Below are positions 27,486 to 35,115 of a DNA stretch of 64,000 nucleotides, one piece after another. The position numbers were made by a program, and so were the translations under genes. Source of the DNA: Nitrospira sp. BO4 (lineage in GTDB: Bacteria > Nitrospirota > Nitrospiria > Nitrospirales > Nitrospiraceae). Positions within the stretch are counted from its first letter, which is position 1, and each line of letters opens with the position of its first letter. Location of the stretch: assembly GCA_030144965.1 (NCBI GenBank), contig JAMPUU010000026.1, forward strand, positions 186,001 to 250,000, read 5' to 3'. The notes beneath the pieces are model-generated. The model had not been told where the DNA came from. It did no database searches and worked only from the letters and a program-made list of their open reading frames with translations.

Positions 27486-28571
27486 ATGATACGGCGATTC
27501 TTGAAAATGCTTTCACTCGCGTTTGCTGTGCAGTCCGCCCTTCATCTTGTCTATCTCGCCGAACACGCGTCAGCAGAGTTGAGTGATCCGTTTGTCGACG
27601 TGAACGTCAATTCGACCTCGGGGCCGTATAGTCCGAAGAAACAAGTCTCAGGGGCGTTCAAAATTCAAAGCTCTGAAGCGCTGCACGCATTACTCACCCG
27701 TCTCAGCATGGACTTTCAGCGGGTGCAGCCGAAGGTAAACATCGAGGTGAAAAAGGGAAGTTCTAAAGCGGTCGCGGAGTTCCTGCAGCCACCACTCAGC
27801 AAAACCGGGAAGATCCTCATGGTGGACGATCGTGCCTCCAGTTTTCAATTGCTGGCTACATTGCATCAACTCTCTGAGGCCGAAGTGAAAGAATTCGTCA
27901 CGCAACATGGGTATGAGCCGACTGTCACGCCGATTGCTGTCGATGCCGTCGCGCTGTATGTGCATAAAGATAATCCGTTGCAGGGACTCACCCTTGACCA
28001 AGTTGATGCCCTCTTCTCGTCCACGCGGAAACGGGGAGCCAAGACAGCCATCTCACAATGGGGCCAACTGGGATTGACCGATGGTTGGAAAGACGCCGCG
28101 ATCCAACTCTATGGCCGTGAAAAACAGTCGGAGGCTAGGGCCACTTTCCAGGAACATGGGCTCGGTGGCGGTGAGTTCAAATCAGGAATTGAAGAACACC
28201 CTGGAGCCGCGTCCGTGGCCTTAAATGTCCATCACCATCCTCAGGGGATAGGCTACAGCGCCTTGGGTTTACATGCGTCGAATGTGCGGGCCCTGCCGAT
28301 CGCGGAGAAAGAGGGCATGCCATTCGTGTCCCCATCCCATGAGACAGTGGTCAATCAAACCTACCCGTTGCAACATGCCCTGTATCTCTACTTTGATAAG
28401 TCTCCCAAGGCGCCGCTTCCTGATGCAGTTCAGGAATTCTTGACCTTCATCATGAGTCAAGAAGGAGAAACGACTGTGGTGAAGGCAGGATTGTTTCCTG
28501 TCCCGACCGGCCACGCCGAGAACAGAGCCATTGCCTTAGGCGGGGGACGCTCGCCCTCAGCAAATCCCTAA
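27486..28571 (+). CDS. PstS-like periplasmic protein with altered ligand loops
   Basis: 361 residues from an ATG at 27486 behind GGGAGGAA. The signal ends HASAE. The fold pattern is that of phosphate-binding PstS proteins and it closely parallels the protein at 31872-32867 (TPIAVDAVALYVHKDNPLQGLTLDQVDALFSSTRKRG; GIGYSALGLHASNVRALPIAEKEGMPF). The phosphate loops are changed: SDTLNNL becomes SSEALHAL, MSRTM becomes VDDRASS, and RNSASGTY becomes REKQSEARA. It may bind another anion or have become a scaffold. A porin gene follows 69 bp downstream; there is no pstCAB. Confidence 0.82.
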   Translation: MIRRFLKMLSLAFAVQSALHLVYLAEHASAELSDPFVDVNVNSTSGPYSPKKQVSGAFKIQSSEALHALLTRLSMDFQRVQPKVNIEVKKGSSKAVAEFLQPPLSKTGKILMVDDRASSFQLLATLHQLSEAEVKEFVTQHGYEPTVTPIAVDAVALYVHKDNPLQGLTLDQVDALFSSTRKRGAKTAISQWGQLGLTDGWKDAAIQLYGREKQSEARATFQEHGLGGGEFKSGIEEHPGAASVALNVHHHPQGIGYSALGLHASNVRALPIAEKEGMPFVSPSHETVVNQTYPLQHALYLYFDKSPKAPLPDAVQEFLTFIMSQEGETTVVKAGLFPVPTGHAENRAIALGGGRSPSANP

Positions 28572-28640
28572 AGGTCCGGTGACAGAGACCTATATTCGAG
28601 CTTAACAGCCATACAGCATGTATGCGCAGGAGGATTGTGC

Positions 28641-30203
28641 ATGAGAGAGTTATGCGGGACGGCATGTGTAGTCCAAACAATGCTCGTGGCGGCTATCACC
28701 ACGGCATCAATGGCGTGGGTTCAGCACTCAGCATTCGCACAGGACAGCTCAACGCCTCGGAACCCATCGACGAACTCAATAGTAACCGTTCAACAGACTG
28801 ACTCAGCATCGAAGGAACAAGGACCACCGCCCGTCGGTCCAATTGGACCGAGTGGGATATCTCTGGAAGATCTCCTTCTTCAGAAGGGCTCCATCACTAA
28901 AGAAGAATGGCTCCGGATTCGGACAGGGCAAGAATATCAGGCTGCAGGCCAAACACGACGACTAGACAGCTTGGAAGATTGGAAGAGCAGAACCGAAGTG
29001 CTTCCGATTCTGCGAGATAAGGTCAATATCGGTCTGAATGCGTTACAATTTCTGTATGGACACGTCAACGCCAATGTTCCCGAAGGAAGAAGTCAAGACA
29101 GCTTGTCTATTCGCCGGGCCGAGCTGGTGTTGTGGGGAAAACTGAGCGACTATCTTCCACGCTGGCATATGTTGATGGAGTTTCAAAGTACGAGTTTGAC
29201 GAACAATACACCCTTATCCGGCACGTCCAATCCGACCGTCGCGACCTTCTTTCGCGAGGCCTATATCGATGTTCGGCCGATTCAATCGTGGGCGCCCAAT
29301 CTCAACCTCATCCGGATGGGGATCTTCCGCATGCCCTTCGGTATCTTTACTGAAACGTCAGGCGGTTTGCGCGATATCATCAGTTCTCCCTATCTGAATG
29401 GAGTGGGAGGCGGTGGGGGACCAGGTCAAAATAGGAATGGCACGGGCGGGGCGATCGAGTTCCTTCAAGAACGCGATTACTTCGTCGATGTTCGAGGCAA
29501 GGTCCTGAATCGTCTCGAATACGTGGTCGGGGTCATGAACAACAATAACTTTCAAGCCAACGGCATAGTCAGTACGACATCCGGGATCGGCGGGGCCAAT
29601 CAGCCGAAGGCCGTGTACACCCGCATCAGACTTTTTGGCGACGATGTCTCGTTTATTAGTTTCACCATGATTCAGGGGACGTCAAACAATGCCGGGACCT
29701 TCATTAATGGTCGTGGCAAAGGCCACTTTGACCGCTATGGGGTAGATTTTCGTTACAACCCGAAGTTTTTGCCTGGTTTCGTGGTGTATGGAGAATATTG
29801 GCAAGGGCATGATGGGTCGAATGCCACCACGGTGGGTACGGCTGCCAACGGCGATTGTCTTGACACCTGCGGTGGCTCCGGCGCGCCGGGAGCCAATCGA
29901 CGCACATGGTATGTCCTGGCCAAGTATCTCTTTACGGAAGGGCCTCTCGAAAACTTTGAGCCGGTCTATATGTATGAGCAGTTCGATCCGAATACCAGAC
30001 TGTCGAACGATCTCTATACCAGACAAATCGTCGGCTTGACGTATTATTTTGAAAATTTCCCGCCAAAAATGCAGTCCAAAATCCAGTTCAACTATGAGTT
30101 CCGACACCATTCAGGATTGGGGCCGGGTGTAGCGCTCAATGCTGCTACGGACCCATTTTCACAAAACGCATTCTTCATCCAGTGGCAGTTGCGATATATG
30201 TAG
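28641..30203 (+). CDS. Outer-membrane porin, OprP-like
   Basis: 520 residues from an ATG at 28641 with AGGAGG upstream; signal ends SAFAQ. After a Pro/Gly-rich linker comes the short helical motif LLLQKGSITKEEWLRIR, as in the porin at 9375-11084, then a long barrel region rich in Asn, Gly and aromatic residues (GIFRMPFGIFTETSGG, FDRYGVDFRYNPKFLPGFVVYGEYW). It ends WQLRYM rather than with Phe. A CLDTC pair in one loop may form a disulfide. It sits in a run with PstS-like and lipoprotein genes and presumably admits the same anion. Confidence 0.8.
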   Translation: MRELCGTACVVQTMLVAAITTASMAWVQHSAFAQDSSTPRNPSTNSIVTVQQTDSASKEQGPPPVGPIGPSGISLEDLLLQKGSITKEEWLRIRTGQEYQAAGQTRRLDSLEDWKSRTEVLPILRDKVNIGLNALQFLYGHVNANVPEGRSQDSLSIRRAELVLWGKLSDYLPRWHMLMEFQSTSLTNNTPLSGTSNPTVATFFREAYIDVRPIQSWAPNLNLIRMGIFRMPFGIFTETSGGLRDIISSPYLNGVGGGGGPGQNRNGTGGAIEFLQERDYFVDVRGKVLNRLEYVVGVMNNNNFQANGIVSTTSGIGGANQPKAVYTRIRLFGDDVSFISFTMIQGTSNNAGTFINGRGKGHFDRYGVDFRYNPKFLPGFVVYGEYWQGHDGSNATTVGTAANGDCLDTCGGSGAPGANRRTWYVLAKYLFTEGPLENFEPVYMYEQFDPNTRLSNDLYTRQIVGLTYYFENFPPKMQSKIQFNYEFRHHSGLGPGVALNAATDPFSQNAFFIQWQLRYM

Positions 30204-30270
30204 GGATAATGGCGATTAATGGCTCCATATCGCGTTGATGCGGCAGAATGAACGAATGTAGGGAGGTCAG

Positions 30271-30813
30271 ATGAAAACTGTGGGCGGTCTTCTGATTCTA
30301 TCCTGGGCTCTGTGTAGCGCCTGTGCTCCCACGTACAAGGTGTTTCCTCCCACGGTCCTGGAGGGCGTGGATTCCCATTTTGATTTTTCTCACTGGTATA
30401 GGATGACCGATGCATCGGAGGTAAAAAAGGTTCGACTCGGCGGACGGATTGTCCAGGCACAGGCCTCCGACGACCTGGTGACCATCGTGGTTTCTCAGCT
30501 GCCCATCGTCGAGCACCCGGCGTATGGACCCAGGGACACCGGGAAGAATAATGGAGAATTTGTTATTACCTATCGAGGTCGAATCGAAGCATCGCTGCTT
30601 CAACCAGGTAATCGCCTAATGGTTGTAGGAATGACTCGTCCGCGGAAAGTTCTCACCATCAACGATCTCTCCCGGAGCTTTCCAATCGTGGACGCGCAAT
30701 GTCTCCATTTCTGGAACACGCAGGGTCGTAACATCGAAGAGTTTCCCTTCTATGAAGCAGGATACGTAACCCTTCGGCAAGAGACGGTGTGTGCGAGGCC
30801 TCCAACACCTTAA
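30271..30813 (+). CDS. Slp-like outer-membrane lipoprotein, copy D
   Basis: 180 residues after GGGAGG; the signal ends LCSAC. It carries the Slp-like core VKKVRLGGRIVQAQAS, GEFVITYRGRIEASLLQPGNRLMVVGMTR and IVDAQCLHFWN, and so is related to the genes at 4.9-6.2 and 26.2 kb. It lies between the porin and the third lipoprotein of the new family, on the same strand with short gaps, so these probably form one envelope operon. The overlap of its 3' end with the open frame before the next start is not meaningful. Confidence 0.75.
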   Translation: MKTVGGLLILSWALCSACAPTYKVFPPTVLEGVDSHFDFSHWYRMTDASEVKKVRLGGRIVQAQASDDLVTIVVSQLPIVEHPAYGPRDTGKNNGEFVITYRGRIEASLLQPGNRLMVVGMTRPRKVLTINDLSRSFPIVDAQCLHFWNTQGRNIEEFPFYEAGYVTLRQETVCARPPTP

Positions 30814-30871
30814 GAGCCTCAGCAAGTTGTGCGTACATGAGGTGATTGGGCCAACGTCAAGGATCTCCGAC

Positions 30872-31780
30872 ATGCGAAAAAGAAACTTCATTAACTCCGC
30901 CCTGGTATCGCTATTGCTCGCAGGGTTGACCCTATCTGCCGTGGGAAGCCTCTCGGCTTGCGCCTTCTTCAACAATGGGCGATCGGTCTACGATCGTGAA
31001 GGTATCCGGATTGGCATTAACGCTGATCCCACAGTCCGTCGATCGATTCCAACAGATTTGAACAACCATCCGATCGCTTTGACACCCATGGAGTTCGAAT
31101 CGCTCCTCCAGGTCATTCAGGTCAGTGGATTTAGCGGGACCCTGGTCGGCATGCTGACAACGCCACAGCCGGTACCTCTATTGACTCCCCAAGAATTATC
31201 GAAGATTTCAGGGCCGCTCGCCGCCGCCTTCCGAGAAGCGAAGCCCACTGAACGGGTCTCCTTTTCGTTGCCGAAGCCGAATGTGACCTATAGTGAAGAT
31301 CGAACGACTGGGTTCCTATTTTTTCGTGGACGGTATCTCCATGTGGTCTTGACCGACCATGCTTCATTTATTCACACCGACACGGGAGGAGGAGAAAGTC
31401 ACGACATCCGAGACACAAAGGGTATGAGGCTCTGGGTTGCGGGTCCAGCCTCCACTGTAATGGTTTCGAACGTCGAGGAACCACGGTGGCCGTACTTCGA
31501 GAAGATCCACATTTCCTTAGCTGTCAAAGAAATCCTGGCTCAGAAAGAGAACAGTCCAGCTGCGGGCACGAATCAAGGGCTGATTAGAGCAGCGGGTTCC
31601 CTGCCTCCGGCGTCGCCGCCGGAAAGCCTTCACCAAAGTGTCTCGCCTGATGACGTGCAACGGCAAATTCGCGACCTCTCACGCACCAATCAAGATCTCC
31701 GAGGTCGACTTGATGAACAGCACAAGCGCATGCAGGAATTACAGGACCAGGTGGAGCGGTTACGTCGCGGACTTCCCTAG
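30872..31780 (+). CDS. Predicted lipoprotein, family member 3 of 3, with C-terminal coiled coil
   Basis: 302 residues from the ATG at 30872 (AAGGA eight bases upstream); a GTG at 30791 would add an unlikely prefix ahead of the signal. Signal ends GSLSAC. Shared motifs with the proteins at 11159 and 15327 are HPIALTPMEFESLL, GPLAAAFREAKPTERVSFSL and RTTGFLFFRGRYLHVVL. Unlike those, it ends in a Pro-rich linker and a heptad-type coiled coil (about residues 255-300, DLSRTNQDLRGRLDEQHKRM), which may trimerise it or reach towards another envelope protein. A PstS-like gene follows 91 bp downstream. Confidence 0.78.
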   Translation: MRKRNFINSALVSLLLAGLTLSAVGSLSACAFFNNGRSVYDREGIRIGINADPTVRRSIPTDLNNHPIALTPMEFESLLQVIQVSGFSGTLVGMLTTPQPVPLLTPQELSKISGPLAAAFREAKPTERVSFSLPKPNVTYSEDRTTGFLFFRGRYLHVVLTDHASFIHTDTGGGESHDIRDTKGMRLWVAGPASTVMVSNVEEPRWPYFEKIHISLAVKEILAQKENSPAAGTNQGLIRAAGSLPPASPPESLHQSVSPDDVQRQIRDLSRTNQDLRGRLDEQHKRMQELQDQVERLRRGLP

Positions 31781-31871
31781 TCACTGCCTATACATGGCGG
31801 CCACTTCTCCACTCGTCACTCTCTAAACAGGCTACAAAGTAATACCAGATGGATCGATGAAAGGAGTTTCA

Positions 31872-32867
31872 ATGAAAAAGATAGTTGCCAGTTCCAGTCT
31901 GTGGTGCATCGCTTTGCTGTGGGCCTTTATCGCCACTGTCTCATCGGCATTGGCCGATGACGCGATCATCACGCTCGAATCGGCCTTGAAAGGCTACGTC
32001 AAAGTCAGCGGAGTGTCCGGCAATGTCAACAGCATCGGCTCGGATACACTCAACAACCTTATGACCCTTTGGGCTGAGGGATTTCGCAAACAATATCCCA
32101 ACGTCAAAATCCAGATCGAGGGCAAGGGCTCCAGCACGGCTCCTCCGGCCTTGATCGAGGGCACATCGCAATTTGGGCCAATGTCACGCACGATGAAGAA
32201 CACTGAGATCGATGCCTTCGAAAAAAAGTTCAGATATAAGCCCACTGCTTTTCCAGTCGCCATCGATGCGCTAGCGGTCTACGTCAACAAAGACAACCCC
32301 GTGAAAGGACTCACTCTGGCGCAAGTGGATGCCATCTTTTCGAAAAGCCGACGCCGGGGATACAATGATAACATCCAGACTTGGAAGCAGCTTGGTTTAG
32401 AAGAGGACCTTGGCAACAGTCCTATCAGTATCTACGGACGCAATTCGGCCTCCGGCACCTATGGATTTTTCAAGGAGCATGCACTCAAAAACGGAGATTT
32501 AAAGGACGAAGTCAAAGAACAGCCTGGCTCCGCCTCCGTGGTCCAAAGCCTGAACGAAGATCAAGCAGGCATCGGTTACAGCGGCATTGGGTACCTCACC
32601 TCGGGCGTGCGTGCAGTCCCATTGGCTGAGAAGGATGGCATGCCATTTATAGAGGCCAACCAACAGAACACGGACGCGGGGTCGTATCCGCTCTGGCGCC
32701 ACCTCTATATATATGTCAACAAGGTACCTAATAAACCGTTGGATCCGATCGTCAAAGAATTCATTAAATTTGTCTATAGCAAAGAAGGGCAGCAAGTGGT
32801 GATCAAGGACGGGTTTTTCCCGCTGAAAGCCGCTGTGATCGAGAAGGAACTCAAGAATCTTGACTAG
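31872..32867 (+). CDS. Phosphate-binding protein, PstS-like
   Basis: 331 residues from the ATG at 31872 (AAGGAG upstream; an ATG at 31857 is in frame but poorly placed). Signal ends SSALAD. The ligand motifs are intact: SIGSDTLNNLMTLWAEGF, EGKGSSTAPPAL, FGPMSRTM and IYGRNSASGTYGFFKEH. It should bind phosphate or a similar tetrahedral anion in the periplasm. There is no ABC permease or ATPase in the window for it. It closes a run of envelope genes starting at 27486 that contains a second PstS-like protein with changed loops. Confidence 0.87.
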   Translation: MKKIVASSSLWCIALLWAFIATVSSALADDAIITLESALKGYVKVSGVSGNVNSIGSDTLNNLMTLWAEGFRKQYPNVKIQIEGKGSSTAPPALIEGTSQFGPMSRTMKNTEIDAFEKKFRYKPTAFPVAIDALAVYVNKDNPVKGLTLAQVDAIFSKSRRRGYNDNIQTWKQLGLEEDLGNSPISIYGRNSASGTYGFFKEHALKNGDLKDEVKEQPGSASVVQSLNEDQAGIGYSGIGYLTSGVRAVPLAEKDGMPFIEANQQNTDAGSYPLWRHLYIYVNKVPNKPLDPIVKEFIKFVYSKEGQQVVIKDGFFPLKAAVIEKELKNLD

Positions 32868-33422
32868 CAAAACATGTCCACCTGCGGGTAATAAAACCTT
32901 CGCCGGCCTATGAGTAGAATCGTGAAAGGATACGGGTACTGATCTTCTGTACCGGCAATTCGGCGCGATCACAGATGGCAGGAATGCCTCCTGCGGCATG
33001 ACGTGGAGGATCGCTTCGAGGTGGAAGGCGCCTGGACGAAGCCGGGCATCGAGCGGTCGGAAGCGATCGCTGTCATGAAAGTAGCTGAGTTCATAAAACA
33101 GCTTGTCTCCTATCGCGTTTGCACCCCCAGCAAGACTTTCTGGTTTCGAGGCTTCCTTCTTGATATCGGCCATTGTAATTTAATTATGTTAGTTAATAGT
33201 ATTTAGGCATAATTAAATGGTATCTTAGATAAATGTTACAATTGTGTTACAATTCTACCTACCACATCATCCCTTTCTCTGGCGTGGGCTCGCTCAGGTT
33301 GTACCGTTCACGTGTCTTTCGTCAGATAATGGCAAAATGCGTTCGTCTTTGTCGGGAATGCTCTGTCGTAAAAAATGCATTTCGCGAGAAAAGCCAGAGC
33401 GCATGCTCCGTGCTCGTCGTGA
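32868..33422. other. Region without a supported gene, AT-rich centre
   Basis: A minus-strand frame beginning at 33173 (MADIKKEASKPESLAGG...) looks coding for about 90 codons but then runs antisense through the PstS-like gene, so at best it is a truncated remnant. Between 33175 and 33255 the sequence is strongly AT-rich (ATTTAATTATGTTAG and similar), suggesting promoters. Nothing else is recognisable. Confidence 0.35.
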
Positions 33423-33719
33423 TCACGAGACCCTTGATTCCGGTGGCCCATGCCAGACCAAGTAAGGTGGCTTTTTTATGACGGCGACGGCACCTGGATA
33501 GCGACGTAGGGCGTAGCTGTAGGCAGACTCTTGAGCGCTCATGCAGGTCGATGCAACAAATCCGTACGAGACAACTTGGAACGCTGTGCGGTCATCTTTC
33601 TCTATCATTGCGCTGTACAACACGCATGAGAATTCTCACTCTACTGAGTGCTGTGTACTGATCACAAGCTGCGATCCATCCGGAAATGTCATCAGCGAAT
33701 CTACGTTGAGCCGACTCAT
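33423..33719 (-). pseudogene. Small gene interrupted by an in-frame UGA
   Basis: An ATG at 33719 has a strong GAAGGAG site. The frame encodes MSRLNVDSLMTFPDGSQLVI... for 27 codons, meets TGA at 33636-33638, then stays open for 70 more codons (SYGFVASTCMSAQESAYSY, ending in a TGA at 33423). Frame continuity and the good ribosome site suggest one gene of 98 residues with a nonsense mutation; two separate peptides are the alternative. No family recognised. Confidence 0.45.
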
Positions 33720-33818
33720 CGGGATGCTCCTTCGGTTGGTTGGGCAGAACTTACCTATGAGTGCATGGGAAAGGCGCCCATTATCCCTGACCTTGTCGAT
33801 CACATCGAAACGTCCTGT

Positions 33819-34007
33819 TCATTTTGCTTTCGTTAAGAGAGTTTTAAGTTTCTCATAGCCCGGCGCTTCAGGATGGCAGTAATACTTGGTCAAGGACCCA
33901 ATGCCGTTCCTGATGGAGATGCGAAAGCTTTTCCCATGCGCCTCGATCTTTACCGTCTCCGCGATGTTGATATAGAGGTCTGGATTCACCTGGACGATAT
34001 TATCCAC
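33819..34007 (-). CDS. Small conserved hypothetical protein (62 residues)
   Basis: A GTG start with GGAGG upstream opens a 62-residue protein: DNIVQVNPDLYINIAETVKI, GKSFRISIRNGIGSLTKYYCHPE, ending LLTKAK. A second gene at 53532-53720 encodes the same protein with about two thirds of positions alike, which supports that both are real. No signal or membrane segment. Function unknown. Confidence 0.65.
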   Translation of the reverse strand: MDNIVQVNPDLYINIAETVKIEAHGKSFRISIRNGIGSLTKYYCHPEAPGYEKLKTLLTKAK

Positions 34008-34249
34008 CTGCGGTCCTCCATTTAAGTATCACCAGCCCACTAGCAATAAAGCTTCTAGAGGTAATCGCCAGAATCTATTAGTCCACGGGTGTCGTTCTGG
34101 ACGTTCCCTCTTAAGCTGAGGTTAAAGCCTGTCTGAGCGGCAATATTTATGTGCAGCGCTTTAACTCAAATGCTCGCCCAGCCTGCTTGTGTGCGAACCA
34201 ACGCCTGTGGATGGGCCCTCATGATGTCGATCATGTCTGTGTCCAAGCT

Positions 34250-34747
34250 TTAAATTGAGGCATAGCCGCACAAGGCGATCATGGGAGATGCCGCAATGAA
34301 TGCGGTGGCCTGGCGCTCGAAGCGCATAAAGGCCTGGCGAGATTCGATTGACGTGAATCGCCCCGGCCCACCCACGGCCCGCACACTTCCATAGCCGAGC
34401 TGACGAGCCCTAGGAGGTAACGCAGCAAGCCGCTTTAGGGAATGATCGACATCGAACCCGCCATCACCATACCAGTCTTCGGCAGACGAGATCTGGAGCT
34501 GCTTGGTAGCTTGCAGCGCCGGACCATTGAGACCATGATCGGACAGTTCGTCAAGGGCTACCAGGATGCTCATCGGCGGTGGAATGATCCAGACACACAA
34601 CTCGTGGTCGGCGAGACCCGCCATCAGAAAGGATGCAGTCACATGGAGAAAGTCTTGGGGCCGTCGATAGAACAAGCAGAGATGGGATCCTAATGGGATG
34701 TCATGGCTGACAAGGCACGATTGGCGATTTAAAAGAGACAATGTCAC
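34250..34747 (-). CDS. MEDS-domain (DcmR-type sensory) protein, stand-alone
   Basis: 165 residues from a GTG at 34747. The pattern DIPLGSHLCLFYRRPQDFLHVTASFLMAGLADHELCVWI is that of the MEDS sensory domain (PF14417-type), which is usually fused to a histidine kinase or regulator. Here the chain ends right after the domain (ALCGYASI), so no output module is present. A divergent frame starts at 34741 and overlaps its first codons, so one of the two starts may be wrong. Role uncertain: a sensor acting in trans, or a truncated gene. Confidence 0.7.
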   Translation of the reverse strand: MTLSLLNRQSCLVSHDIPLGSHLCLFYRRPQDFLHVTASFLMAGLADHELCVWIIPPPMSILVALDELSDHGLNGPALQATKQLQISSAEDWYGDGGFDVDHSLKRLAALPPRARQLGYGSVRAVGGPGRFTSIESRQAFMRFERQATAFIAASPMIALCGYASI

Positions 34748-35010
34748 TCAACAGTAATGGCATGTTTGTCTGCCAACTATATCCCAGGGGATTCATTGCG
34801 AGTACTCTTTCTCAAGGTGTGACAAGGACGATTCGCGGAACGTGGAAAATCACCGGTGCCATTATCACTCTGAGGATCACGAGTGCGGACAACGAGACTT
34901 TGGGGAACAGGATTACTTCAGGCACGATCGTATCGTTCAAGGAAGACGAACTCGTATTAAAATCTGCTCGTGGCGAGACATCAACCTTCCGGCGAACGAT
35001 CGCTCTTTGA
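34741..35010 (+). CDS. Small hypothetical protein
   Basis: 89 residues, ATG at 34741 with AAGAGA upstream. Strand-rich (GTWKITGAIITLRITSADNE, ...SGTIVSFKEDELVLKSARGE), resembling short beta-barrel proteins of the kind with a G-T-W-K/x-I-x-G motif, but no family can be named. It precedes glycogen phosphorylase by 105 bp on the same strand. The 7-bp overlap with the divergent MEDS gene start is odd. Confidence 0.5.
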   Translation: MSLNSNGMFVCQLYPRGFIASTLSQGVTRTIRGTWKITGAIITLRITSADNETLGNRITSGTIVSFKEDELVLKSARGETSTFRRTIAL

Positions 35011-35115
35011 TCCAAGACCACTATGAAAACTGAAGCAGAAACACAAGTGAGCACGCGGGAGGCAGCCCCGCAGCAGCCAGGGATTCCATTCGAGTCATAA
35101 CGGAAGGAACATGCT

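Noticed and set aside
32499-33173. 224-codon minus-strand frame partly overlapping the PstS-like gene
   Set aside because: More than half of it is antisense to a well-supported gene; only the first 90 codons could be real, as a truncated remnant.
34741-34747. Shared regulatory site implied by the overlapping divergent starts
   Set aside because: The overlap is more likely a wrongly chosen start for one of the two genes.
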